From assembly GCF_000024865.1 (NCBI RefSeq), contig NC_013595.1, forward strand, positions 744,001-808,000: a DNA stretch of 64,000 nt, given 5' to 3'. Within the stretch, counting starts at the first letter, position 1, and each line of letters opens with the position of its first letter. Origin of the DNA: Streptosporangium roseum DSM 43021 (lineage in GTDB: Bacteria > Actinomycetota > Actinomycetes > Streptosporangiales > Streptosporangiaceae). A program made the translations under genes and the position numbers. Shown here in pieces: positions 23,856 to 32,683 of this stretch. A model generated the notes under the pieces. The model saw only the letters and a list, made by a program, of their open reading frames with translations. It was not told the DNA's origin and did not search any database.

Positions 23856-26018
23856 ATGACGCAGCCGGACACGCGCCGGACATCGCCGAAAGCGTCGCCG
23901 GACACGCGCCAGACATTGCCGAAAGCGTCGCCGGACGCGCGCCGGACATCGCCGGACGCGCCGCCGGCCCCGCCGGAGGCGCGGGCCGCGCTGCTGGAGG
24001 CACACGCCGCGCTGACCGGGCTGCGGGTGCCCGAGAGCGTGGCGCTTGACCCGGCGGGCGGTCGCGTCGCCTGCGTCCTACCGCTCGCGGGCGGGGGACC
24101 GGTCGCGCACGTGCTCGACCTCGCGCGGGCGGGCGCGTCCGTGCTCGACCTCGCGCGGGCAGGCACGCCCGTCCCGGTACCCGAGGCGCCGGAGCGGTGG
24201 CACGCGCTGACGCGCTGGCTGCCGGACGGGCGGTTGCTGCTCGCCTCCGGCGAGGGGCCCGACCTCGACCACGTCGAGGTCCGCGCCGGCGACGACCTCA
24301 CCCCCGTCTGGCGGGTCCGGGCGGACGGTGAGATCGAGGATCTGATCGCGGGCGCCGACGGGACCGTGCTCGTACGGACCGCCGACCCCGGCAGCGAGCG
24401 CGACGGCAGCCACCTCGGACTCCGGGTCCACGACGGGTCTGACCCCTTCGTCCGCACCCCGGGCGGGCGGTTGCGGCGGCTGGCCTGGGCCGAGGTCGGC
24501 GACGCCCGCCTGCGGCCGATCCCGGTCGAGGGGCTGACCGTCTGGGACGCCGACTGGCGGGACGGCGTCGCGCTCGCCGTGACCTCGGCCGACGAGACAC
24601 CCGGGGGGTACTACCGGCCCAGGCTCGACCTGATCGACCGCGAGACCGGCGCGACCCGGACCCTCCTGCGCACCACCTGGCAGCTCAGCCGTCCCCGGCT
24701 GGCACCCGGCGGGCGCGCCGCCGTGGTGGTCGAGGGGCTGTCCATCGTCTCCGGCCGGATCATCCACATCGACCTGGTCACCGGAGAGGCGACGCCGCTG
24801 GCCGCCGTCGACGACGTCACCGACCTCGGCTGGCTGGACGGGGACACCCTGTGGTTCACCGGCTGGTCGGGCACCGGGACGCACGGCGGCACGCTGACCG
24901 CCGACGGCCGCACGCTGACCCGCTGGACGGCCTGGGGCACCCTGGGCGGGCGGGACGGGCAGCCGTCGCTCTCGGTGGACCGCGCCGGCACGCTCGCCGC
25001 CGCGGTCTGGGAGACGGCCGGACGGCCGCCGGAGATCGCGGTCGCGGACGTGGCCGGGGGCGGGTGGCGTCAGATCACCGGTCTCAACGACGACCTGGCG
25101 CGGCTCGCCGTACACCAGGAGGAGGTGACCTGGACCGGCCCCGACGGGCTCGCCGTCCACGGGCTCCTGCTGACACGGCGCGGGCCCGCGCCGCCGGCGG
25201 GCCCGTACGGCCAGGCCGATCCGGACGGCTCGGGCACTTCGGGCGGCCTGCCCGGCCTGCCCGGCCTGGGCGTCCCCGAGAACCCGGACGGCCCGGAGGC
25301 GCGGCCGGGGCCGTCGCCGCTCGTCGTCATCGCGCACGGCGGGCCGACCTGGCTGTGGTCCAGCGCCTTCGCCCCGGCCGAGTCCGGGCAGCTCGCGCTG
25401 CCGCTCGTGCACGCGGGCGCCGCCGTACTGCTGCCCAATCCCCGGGGCAGCAGCGGGCGCGGCCAGGACTACGCGCGCCGCGTCATCGGGCACGTCGGCG
25501 AGGAGGACCTGGACGACGTCCTCGCGGGTGTGGACCACCTCGTCGCGGCCGGCGTGGCCGACCCCGGGCGCATGGCCGTTCTGGGACTGAGCTACGGCGG
25601 CTATCTCAGCGCGTGGGCGGTGACCCGCACCGGCCGGTTCCGGGCGGCGGTGGTGATGTCCGGGGTCGCCAACTGGCTCAGCTTCGCCAACGCCAGCAAC
25701 CTCGCCCACGGCTACGACCCGCTCTACCACGACGGGGCCGGCATCGCCACGTCCGAGGGCAGGGACTTCCTGGCGGCCCGCTCGCCGGTCTGCCACGCCG
25801 CGAAGGTCACCACCCCGACGCTGATCCTGCACGGCGCCGAGGACCGCACGACCCCGGTCGGCCAGGCTGAGGAGCTCTATCGTGCCTGGTCAGCGGCCGG
25901 AGTCCGGACCCAGCTGGTCGTCTACCCTCGGGAGGGCCACGAGCTGACCGAGCCGGGCCACCGCCGGGACGCGGCGGAGCGCGTGCTCGGCTGGCTGGCG
26001 GGGAACGGGGTGCTGTGA
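23856..26018 (+). CDS. S9-family serine peptidase (prolyl-oligopeptidase/acylaminoacyl-peptidase fold)
   Basis: 720 residues from ATG 23856, which has GGAGG five bases upstream; an in-frame GTG overlapping the previous stop is possible. The first 35 residues are a repetitive Pro/Ser/Thr/Arg stretch. Residues 45-440 look like a beta-propeller. The C-terminal alpha/beta-hydrolase domain has the nucleophile GLSYGGY, Asp in HGAEDRTTP and His in YPREGHEL, a complete triad. A Gly/Pro-rich insertion near residue 450 separates the domains. With no signal peptide it is cytosolic, and inside a peptide-import operon it probably trims imported peptides. Confidence 0.92.
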   Translation: MTQPDTRRTSPKASPDTRQTLPKASPDARRTSPDAPPAPPEARAALLEAHAALTGLRVPESVALDPAGGRVACVLPLAGGGPVAHVLDLARAGASVLDLARAGTPVPVPEAPERWHALTRWLPDGRLLLASGEGPDLDHVEVRAGDDLTPVWRVRADGEIEDLIAGADGTVLVRTADPGSERDGSHLGLRVHDGSDPFVRTPGGRLRRLAWAEVGDARLRPIPVEGLTVWDADWRDGVALAVTSADETPGGYYRPRLDLIDRETGATRTLLRTTWQLSRPRLAPGGRAAVVVEGLSIVSGRIIHIDLVTGEATPLAAVDDVTDLGWLDGDTLWFTGWSGTGTHGGTLTADGRTLTRWTAWGTLGGRDGQPSLSVDRAGTLAAAVWETAGRPPEIAVADVAGGGWRQITGLNDDLARLAVHQEEVTWTGPDGLAVHGLLLTRRGPAPPAGPYGQADPDGSGTSGGLPGLPGLGVPENPDGPEARPGPSPLVVIAHGGPTWLWSSAFAPAESGQLALPLVHAGAAVLLPNPRGSSGRGQDYARRVIGHVGEEDLDDVLAGVDHLVAAGVADPGRMAVLGLSYGGYLSAWAVTRTGRFRAAVVMSGVANWLSFANASNLAHGYDPLYHDGAGIATSEGRDFLAARSPVCHAAKVTTPTLILHGAEDRTTPVGQAEELYRAWSAAGVRTQLVVYPREGHELTEPGHRRDAAERVLGWLAGNGVL

Positions 26019-26980
26019 TGTCGGGGCGGAGCTGGGGCGTGTTCCTGCTGCGCAGGCTCGCGGGCACCGCCGTGGTCGTCGCGCTGCTGTCGATCGGCGT
26101 GTTCGGCCTGCTCTACCTCGCCCCGGGGTCGGTCCAGCAGACCCTCCTCGGCACCCGTCCCGCCACTCCGGAGACCATCGCCGCCATCCAGGCCCGCTAC
26201 CACCTGAACGACCCGCTGCCCGTGCAGTACCTGAGCTGGCTCGGCGGCGTCCTCCGGGGCGACCTCGGCACCTCCATCAGGACCGGGATGCCGGTCGCCG
26301 ACATGCTCGGGCAGCGGCTCCCGCTCACCCTGGCGCTCACCGGGTACGGCACGCTGCTGGCCGTGGTCGCGGGCATCCCGCTGGGCGTGGCCGGGGCCCT
26401 GCGACGGGGCCGGGCCGCCGACCGGCTCGTCGTCACCGCCGGGGTGGTGGGACTGAGCGCCCCGCCGTTCGCCGTCGGGCTGCTGCTGCTGGTGGTGTTC
26501 GCCGCCGGGCTGGGCTGGTTCCCCGTCTACGGCGTCGGCGAGGGCTTCGCCGACCAGGTCCTGCACCTCACGCTGCCCGCCGTCGCGCTGGCCGTCGGCG
26601 CGGTGGGCATGCTCGTCCGGTTCAGCCGGGCCGCGCTCATCCGCGAGCTGGACCAGGACTACGTGGTCTTCGCGCGGGCGCGCGGTCTCGGCGCCCCCGC
26701 CGTCCTCGGCTACGCGCTGCGCAACTCGCTGGTGCCGATCCTCACCGCCGCCGGGCTCATCGTGACCGGCATGCTGGCCGGAACCGTGCTGGTCGAGGTG
26801 ACCTTCGCGCTGCCGGGCCTCGGCTCCCTGCTCGTCGACTCGGTCACCTTCAAGGACGTGCCGGTCGTCCAGGCGCTGGCACTGCTGCTCACCCTGCTCA
26901 TCGCCGCCGTCAACCTCCTGGTCGACGTCGGCTACTCGGCCGCGGACCCGCGTGTCCGGATCGGTGGGAGGCCGTCGTGA
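26018..26980 (+). CDS. ABC transporter permease, DppB/OppB type
   Basis: 320 residues. The start ATG shares its A with the peptidase TGA. It has six transmembrane helices, an N-terminal helix with LLYLAPGS and the family EAA-type loop ELDQDYVVFARARGLG followed by LRNSLVPILTAAG. It forms the membrane channel with the next gene product. Confidence 0.94.
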   Translation: MSGRSWGVFLLRRLAGTAVVVALLSIGVFGLLYLAPGSVQQTLLGTRPATPETIAAIQARYHLNDPLPVQYLSWLGGVLRGDLGTSIRTGMPVADMLGQRLPLTLALTGYGTLLAVVAGIPLGVAGALRRGRAADRLVVTAGVVGLSAPPFAVGLLLLVVFAAGLGWFPVYGVGEGFADQVLHLTLPAVALAVGAVGMLVRFSRAALIRELDQDYVVFARARGLGAPAVLGYALRNSLVPILTAAGLIVTGMLAGTVLVEVTFALPGLGSLLVDSVTFKDVPVVQALALLLTLLIAAVNLLVDVGYSAADPRVRIGGRPS

Positions 26981-27810
26981 CGCGTCCATCGAGAGTCGTG
27001 ACGCGTCCGCCGGTGAGCGTGGTCACCGCGCTCGCCATCCTCCTGGCGGTCGCGGTCGCCGCCGCGTTCGCCCCCTGGCTGGTGCCGGACGCGACCGGCC
27101 AGGATCTGATGCTGGGCATCTCCGGCCCGGGGCCCGGCCACCCGCTGGGCACCGACGACCTCGGCCGCGACGTGCTGGAACTGCTGGTCGCCGGAGCCCG
27201 TACGGCCGTGCCGGGGGCGTTGTGCGTCGCCGCGGGGTCGATGCTCATCGGCAACCTCGTGGGCCTGCCCGCCGGATACCTCGGCGGCTGGGTCGACGCG
27301 CTGGCCATGCGCTGGGCGGACCTGATGTTCTCCCTGCCCGCCCTCCTCGTGGCGATCGTCGTCGCCGGGGTCCTGGGCGGCGGGTACGGCCTGGCGATCG
27401 CGGTGCTGGTGGTGCTGTTCGCACCCACCGACACGCGGGTGGTGCGCGGGGCCGTGCTGGAGCAGCGGCACCGGCCCTACGTGGAGGCGGCGCAGCTGAA
27501 GAACCTCTCCGCCTGGCGGATCATGACGAGGCACGTGTGGCCGAACATCGCCCCCGTCGCGCTGGCCAACGCGTTCCTCAACTTCGCCTACGCGCTGGTG
27601 TCGCTGGCCTCGCTGTCCTTCCTCGGCCTCGGCGTCCCCGCCGGCTCGCCCGACTGGGGACGCACCCTGTCGGACAACCGCACCCAGCTCCTCGCCAACC
27701 CCTGGGCCGTGATCGCTCCCGGCCTCGCCATCATCGCCACGGCCGCCGCGCTCAACATCGTGGGCGACTGGCTGTACGAACGCGTCGACCGGCGCGGAAG
27801 GACACGCTGA
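26977..27810 (+). CDS. ABC transporter permease, DppC/OppC type
   Basis: 277 residues, overlapping the DppB-like gene by GTGA. It has the DppC signature HPLGTDDLGRDVLELLVAGAR and the EAA-like loop YVEAAQLKNLSAWRIMTRHVWPN, with six predicted helices. It is the partner of the preceding permease. Confidence 0.94.
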   Translation: MTRPSRVVTRPPVSVVTALAILLAVAVAAAFAPWLVPDATGQDLMLGISGPGPGHPLGTDDLGRDVLELLVAGARTAVPGALCVAAGSMLIGNLVGLPAGYLGGWVDALAMRWADLMFSLPALLVAIVVAGVLGGGYGLAIAVLVVLFAPTDTRVVRGAVLEQRHRPYVEAAQLKNLSAWRIMTRHVWPNIAPVALANAFLNFAYALVSLASLSFLGLGVPAGSPDWGRTLSDNRTQLLANPWAVIAPGLAIIATAAALNIVGDWLYERVDRRGRTR

Positions 27811-27811
27811 C

Positions 27812-29821
27812 ATGGGAGAGAGCCAGGACCGGGACGCGGGGCGGGCGGGGACGGGCGAGCGCGAGGAGCGGGCCGCCGGGCACACCGGTACGGGCGGGTC
27901 CGGAGCCGGGGAGCACGCTGGTACGGGCAGGCCCGGCGCCCGGGAGGCGGGGCAGGCCGGGGCGGGGATCGCCGTCGAGGGGCTGACCGTGCGCCAGCCC
28001 GCGACCGGGCGGACCCTGCTGTCGGGGGTGACCTTCGAGGTCGCGCCGGGGGAGTCCGTCGCGATCGTGGGGGAGTCCGGTTCGGGCAAATCGCTCACGG
28101 TCCGGGCCATGCTGGGCCTGCTGCCCCGTGGCCTGGAGGCCGCCGGAACGGTGCGTATCGCGGGTGAGCGGGTGGACGACGACCCCCGCGCCCGGGCGCG
28201 GCAGCGCGGCGGCGTGGTCTCCCTCCTCATGCAGGACCCGTTCACCCTGCTCAACCCGTTGCGCAGGGTCGGGCGGCAGATCGCCGACGGGCTGCCCCGG
28301 GGGGCCGACGCGAAGGACGAGGTGCCCCGGCTGCTGGCGGAGGTCGGGCTGCCCGCCGACGTGGCCGGGCGCTACCCCTTCCAGCTCTCCGGCGGCATGC
28401 GGCAGCGTGTCGGGCTGGCCGCCGCGCTGGCCGGCGGGCCGCGGGTGCTGGTGGCCGACGAGCCGACGACCGCGCTCGACGCCACCACCCAGCGCGAGGT
28501 GCTCGCCCTCGTCCGGCGTGTCCAGCGCGAGCGGCACATGGCGTTCGTGCTCATCACCCACGACCTGCGCCTGGCGTTCTCCACCTGCGACCGGGTCATG
28601 GTGATGTACGCGGGGCGGCTCATGGAGGCGGGCGGGGCGGCGGCCGTACGGCAGGAGCAGCTTCACCCCTACACCCGGGCCCTGCTGGCGGCCGAGCCGC
28701 CCGCGGACCGGAGGCTCGCCGTCATCCCCGCCGTCGCCGGCTCCGTGCCCGCCCACGACGCCGTGGCCGACCGGTGTGCCTTCGCCGACCGGTGCGCCCT
28801 CGCCGTGGCCGAGTGCCGCGACGGCGTCCCGGAGCTGCGCGCCGTACGGCACGGGCCCGGCGCGTCCGCGGATACGCCCGCCGTACGGCACGGGTCAGCC
28901 GTGTCCGCTGGTACGCCCGCCGCATGGCACGGGTCCGGCGCGTCCGCCGGACGGGACGCGCGGCTGTCGGCGTGCCTGCGGGCCACGGAGCTTCCCGCGC
29001 CTCCCGCGCCCGAACCGGGTGTCGCGCCCGCGCTCCCCGTCACCGCCGACCCGGTGCTGCGGGTGCGGGAGCTGCGCAGGACGTTCGCCGGGGCGCGGCG
29101 ACCGGCACTGGACGGGGTGAGCCTGTCCGTCGCCCCGGGCGAGGTCGTCGGCGTGGTCGGCGAGTCGGGCTCGGGCAAGACCACGCTCGCCCGGTGCGTC
29201 GCAGGGCTGGAACGTCCGGACGCGGGCACGATCCTGCTCGGCGGCGCCGACTGCTCCGACTACGGCCGGATGGGCCGTGGCGCCGTACGCCAGGCCCGCC
29301 GCGCGGCGCAAATGATCTTCCAGGACCCCTACTCGACGCTCAACCCCGCCCGGACCGTCGGCGCGGCCCTGGGCGAGGCGCTGCGGGCCGACGGCCGTCC
29401 CGCCGCGCCGGACGACGTCGCCCGGCTGCTGGAGTCGGTCGGCCTGGGCCGGGACATGGCCGGGATGCGCCCGGCCGGCCTGTCCGGGGGCGAGCGGCAG
29501 CGGGTGGCGATAGCCCGCGCGGTGGCGGGCGAGCCCCGCCTGCTGATCTGCGACGAGCCGGTGTCGGCGCTCGACGTCTCGGTGCAGGCGCAGATCCTCG
29601 GGCTCCTGGCCGAGCTGCGGGAGCGGCTGTCGATGGCGATGCTGTTCATCACCCACGACCTCGCCGTGGTGCGGCAGATCGCCGACCGGATCTACGTGCT
29701 GGAGTCCGGCCGATGCGTGGAGACCGGCCCGGCGGAGCAGGTGCTCGACGCGCCCACCCACCCCTACACCCGGGCCCTGCTGGCGAGCGTCCCCGACGGC
29801 TCCAGCGGCTGGCTGACCTGA
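27812..29821 (+). CDS. Fused double ATP-binding subunit (DppD-DppF) of the oligopeptide ABC transporter
   Basis: 669 residues. Two complete ABC cassettes lie in one chain. In each, Walker A is GESGSGKS or GESGSGKT. The signatures are LSGGMRQRVG near residue 190 and LSGGERQRVA near 558, and Walker B sequences are LVADEP and LICDEP. The first is followed by an oligopeptide-transporter Cys-rich C-terminal motif (DRCAFADRCALAVAEC). The linker near residues 345-390 is a repetitive VRHG/SAG stretch. Usually DppD and DppF are separate genes. An N-terminal 50-residue Gly/Glu/Arg-rich extension is also unusual. Confidence 0.94.
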   Translation: MGESQDRDAGRAGTGEREERAAGHTGTGGSGAGEHAGTGRPGAREAGQAGAGIAVEGLTVRQPATGRTLLSGVTFEVAPGESVAIVGESGSGKSLTVRAMLGLLPRGLEAAGTVRIAGERVDDDPRARARQRGGVVSLLMQDPFTLLNPLRRVGRQIADGLPRGADAKDEVPRLLAEVGLPADVAGRYPFQLSGGMRQRVGLAAALAGGPRVLVADEPTTALDATTQREVLALVRRVQRERHMAFVLITHDLRLAFSTCDRVMVMYAGRLMEAGGAAAVRQEQLHPYTRALLAAEPPADRRLAVIPAVAGSVPAHDAVADRCAFADRCALAVAECRDGVPELRAVRHGPGASADTPAVRHGSAVSAGTPAAWHGSGASAGRDARLSACLRATELPAPPAPEPGVAPALPVTADPVLRVRELRRTFAGARRPALDGVSLSVAPGEVVGVVGESGSGKTTLARCVAGLERPDAGTILLGGADCSDYGRMGRGAVRQARRAAQMIFQDPYSTLNPARTVGAALGEALRADGRPAAPDDVARLLESVGLGRDMAGMRPAGLSGGERQRVAIARAVAGEPRLLICDEPVSALDVSVQAQILGLLAELRERLSMAMLFITHDLAVVRQIADRIYVLESGRCVETGPAEQVLDAPTHPYTRALLASVPDGSSGWLT

Positions 29822-29873
29822 CGGACCCCGACGGCGGGAGACGGGACAGACCTGACGGACCCCGACGGCGGGA
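29815..29873 (+). repeat. 25-bp direct repeat at the end of the ABC operon
   Basis: The 25-base unit that begins GACCTGACGGACCCCGACGG appears at 29815-29839 and 29849-29873, the first overlapping the stop codon of the ATPase gene. Confidence 0.75.
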
Positions 29874-30012
29874 AGTGGGCCCGCCCGGCCCGGGCGTGGT
29901 CCGCCGGGAGCGTCCCCGTACGGCGTCGCGCCGATGCGCGGCCCGAGCCGCTCACCGGCCAGGTGCGCGTCGCCGGACAGAGGCCAGAGCGTGAAGACGC
30001 GCCGTCGGCGCG

Positions 30013-30645
30013 CTATGCGCCGATGGCGGACAGGAGGGTCGCCTCCAGCGCATCGGCGGCGGTCTCCGGCTGCAGGCGGCCGGAGCCGACCTCCAGGGCG
30101 GCCGTGTGCAGCAGGCTGTAGAAGACGGAGACGAGCCAATCCTCGGGCAGGTCATCGCGGATCACCCCTTCCCGCTGTCCCCGGGTGATGATGTTCCGGA
30201 CCCGGATCAGCGGCTCGTTGTGATGTTCACGCATGCGCTCGGGGCTCAGCACCCGCAGGGCGGCCGCCTGCAGCCGGCCGTACCGGCCGAGGATCTGCCA
30301 GGAGGAGCGGATCAGCTCGCCCAGCGCCTCCCGTGCGGGTGTCTCCTCTGACGCCTCTCCGCCGAGTACGGCGTTGGCCTCCTTGACGGCGTGAGCCATG
30401 ACCGCGTCCATGAGCTCCTCCCGGGAGGAGAAATGGCTGTAGAGGGTGACGCGGCCGACACCGGCCACGCGAGCGATGTCGACCATGCTCACCTCGGAGT
30501 TCTCGCTGAAGGCCGTCATCGCGGCGTCGACGATGGCCGCGATGCTCCGTTCGGCGTCGGCCCGGCGCCGGCCCCGGGAGGAGGGGCCGGGGAGAGGGCT
30601 GCGCGTCGGTTCGCCAGCGCCTGCGTCCTTGTGCGTGGTGGCCAT
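30013..30645 (-). CDS. TetR-family transcriptional repressor
   Basis: 210 residues. The N-terminal HTH reads IVDAAMTAFSENSEVSMVDIARVAGVGRVTLYSHFSSREEL. A helical ligand-binding domain follows. It is divergent from the DHA2 efflux pump with a palindrome between them, which strongly suggests that it represses the pump and is relieved by the pump substrate. Confidence 0.93.
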   Translation of the reverse strand: MATTHKDAGAGEPTRSPLPGPSSRGRRRADAERSIAAIVDAAMTAFSENSEVSMVDIARVAGVGRVTLYSHFSSREELMDAVMAHAVKEANAVLGGEASEETPAREALGELIRSSWQILGRYGRLQAAALRVLSPERMREHHNEPLIRVRNIITRGQREGVIRDDLPEDWLVSVFYSLLHTAALEVGSGRLQPETAADALEATLLSAIGA

Positions 30646-30740
30646 GTCGGAAGGGTAAGCGATGCCTTCCCTGCGCCCGTACGACCTTGATCCTGCGTTC
30701 CTGCGTTCAACATGCCCTACCTCCGTATGGTTAGACTAAC

Positions 30741-30758
30741 CCGAACAGTAGTGTTCGG
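30741..30758. promoter_or_regulatory. Palindromic operator between the TetR gene and the efflux pump
   Basis: CCGAACA-GTAG-TGTTCGG is a perfect inverted repeat, preceded by TTAGACTAA. Its size and place fit a TetR dimer site covering the pump promoter. Confidence 0.7.
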
Positions 30759-30804
30759 ATTAAGTGCTCGGTATCGAGCTCGCGAATCATGAAGAGGTCA
30801 CGCC

Positions 30805-32298
30805 ATGAGTCATGGTCATTCCGCGCACGCCACGCACGCCACGCACGCCACGCACCCCGCGCACCCCGCGCCGGCCGAAGCTCGGACACCCCCCGGCTCC
30901 CGGGGTTGGACAGCACTCGTCCTGCTCTGCCTGGCGCAGTTCGTGCTGATCGTCGACATCACCGTCGTCCAGGTCGCCCTGCCCAGCATCGGCGGCGATC
31001 TCGCGCTCGACCGCGAGGCGCTCACCTGGGTGGTGACGACGTACACGCTGTGCTTCGGCGGCCTGATGGTGCTCGGCGGGCGGCTCGCCGACGCGCTCGG
31101 GGCACGGCGCACGCTGCTGGCGGGACTCGCCCTGTTCACTCTCGCCTCGCTGGCCTGCGGCCTGGCTCCGAACGGCACCGTGCTCATCGCGGGCCGCGCC
31201 GTACAGGGAGTCGGCGCCGCCCTGCTGTCGCCGTCAGCTCTGGCGATCATCACGACCGCCTTCCACGGCCCCCTGCGCAACCGCGCCCTGGGCGTGTGGG
31301 CGGCGATCGGCGGGACGGGAGCCGCGGTGGGCGTTCTGCTCGGCGGCGTCCTCACCGCCGGTCCGGGCTGGGAGTGGGGGTTCTTCATCAACGTGCCCAT
31401 CGGGCTGCTGGTCTTTCTCGTACTTCCCTCGGTCGTGCGTGCCGACGGCCGGCCTCCGGTACGGCAGCGGGTGGATGTGCCCGGTGCGCTCGTCGTCACC
31501 GCCGCCACCGCCCTGCTGATCTACGGCCTCGTCAACGCCGGCGATGCCGGCTGGAGCGCGGCCGGAACCTTCCTTCCCCTGATCGCGTCCGTGATCTTCT
31601 ACGCGGTGTTCGTGGCGATCGAGCGCGGCGTCAAGGCTCCTCTGATGCGGGCCGAGACGCTCGCCCGCCGCCCGGTGATCTCGGGCACGTTCGTGATGCT
31701 GATCGCAACCGGGCTGATGCTCGCGCTGTTCTTCATCAGCTCGTTCTACCTCCAGCAGGTGCTCGGGTTCAGCGCGCTGAAGACCGGCCTGACATTCCTG
31801 CCGGTCGCGATCGCCATCACCGTCGGCGCACACCTGGGCGGCCATCTCATCGGGAAGATCGGCGGCCGGCCCGTCGCCGTGGCCGCCTTCCTGCTCACCG
31901 CCGCCGGCGCGGCCCTGATGACCCGGATCTCCCCCGAGAGCAGCGCCTACACCACCCTCCTGCCCGGCTTCGTCCTCGCCGCCGTCGGCATCGGCCCGGC
32001 GTTCGTCACCGCCACCACCACGACCATGGCCAACGTCCCGCCCGCCGAGGCCGGCGTGGCCTCCGGCGTCATCAACACCTTCCACGAGCTCGGCGGATCG
32101 ATCGGGGTCGCCGTCGTCTCCACGGTGGCCGCCGCGAGTCTCGCGCCCGGCGCAGCCGACGTCGGCGGCTTCACCGCCGCACTCACCATGTGCGCGGTCA
32201 CCGCGGCGGCCGCGGCCGCGGTCGCACTCGGCCTGGTGCCGGCCGGCAAGCCGTCCGGATCCTTCGTCGGCCACGGGCACGGACACGGCGGGCACTGA
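30805..32298 (+). CDS. DHA2-family MFS multidrug efflux transporter with His-rich ends
   Basis: 497 residues, ATG with GAGG upstream. Fourteen hydrophobic helices and the DHA2 motifs are present: QFVLIVDITVVQVALPSI (motif D1 region), GGRLADALGARRTLLAG, GRAVQGVGAALLSPSALAII, and GVWAAIGGTGAAVGVLLGG (motif C). Both cytoplasmic ends are His-rich: the N-terminus repeats HATHATH and the C-terminus reads GHGHGHGGH. These could bind metal ions. It is probably repressed by the divergent TetR protein. Confidence 0.93.
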   Translation: MSHGHSAHATHATHATHPAHPAPAEARTPPGSRGWTALVLLCLAQFVLIVDITVVQVALPSIGGDLALDREALTWVVTTYTLCFGGLMVLGGRLADALGARRTLLAGLALFTLASLACGLAPNGTVLIAGRAVQGVGAALLSPSALAIITTAFHGPLRNRALGVWAAIGGTGAAVGVLLGGVLTAGPGWEWGFFINVPIGLLVFLVLPSVVRADGRPPVRQRVDVPGALVVTAATALLIYGLVNAGDAGWSAAGTFLPLIASVIFYAVFVAIERGVKAPLMRAETLARRPVISGTFVMLIATGLMLALFFISSFYLQQVLGFSALKTGLTFLPVAIAITVGAHLGGHLIGKIGGRPVAVAAFLLTAAGAALMTRISPESSAYTTLLPGFVLAAVGIGPAFVTATTTTMANVPPAEAGVASGVINTFHELGGSIGVAVVSTVAAASLAPGAADVGGFTAALTMCAVTAAAAAAVALGLVPAGKPSGSFVGHGHGHGGH

Positions 32299-32394
32299 CG
32301 AGTGGTGGAGCGGTGGCCGTGGCCCACGGCCCGCGCGCCTGTCCTGGTGCTCCCCGGAGACCTCGGCGGTGCGAGCCCGGGCCACGCAGGCCGC

Positions 32395-32574
32395 GGTCCC
32401 ACCGGGATGATGGAGGAAGCCGCGCAGCATGCGGTCGCCGGGGTCGTAGACCGCGTGGCCGAGGGGTGAGGCGGGCTTGGCCGGGATCCACGGCGGGTTG
32501 CAGAGGACCAGTGGCGCGCGGCCGGGCGGGAAGAGGTCCGCGTGCATGACGTCGACCCGACCGGCCAGTCCCAC
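32395..32574 (-). pseudogene. Methyltransferase remnant, middle part (with NPPW motif)
   Basis: On the minus strand the frame reads GLAGRVDVMHADLFPPGRAP, then LVLCNPPWIPAKPASPLGHA and VYDPGDRMLRGFL. This is the SAM-dependent methyltransferase motif IV region (NPPW) of a class I family. Reading frame and similarity stop after HHPGG. Its N-terminal counterpart lies at 34297-34437 on the same strand, beyond the sigma/partner genes, so the gene appears to have been split. The claim rests on recalled family sequence, not an alignment. Confidence 0.6.
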
Positions 32575-32626
32575 CTGCTCATCACCCTGGGTGCCGAAGC
32601 CTGCTCATCGCCCTGGGTGCCGAAGC
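32575..32626 (+). repeat. 26-bp tandem duplication at the pseudogene edge
   Basis: The unit beginning CTGCTCATCACCCTGGGTGC is repeated head to tail (32575-32600 and 32601-32626) with one base difference. It sits exactly where recognisable methyltransferase sequence ends. Confidence 0.85.
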
Positions 32627-32683
32627 CGTCATGGAAGGGACAACGCCCTGGCTGGAACCGGGCGCCGTCCCCCTGCTGCGGGC

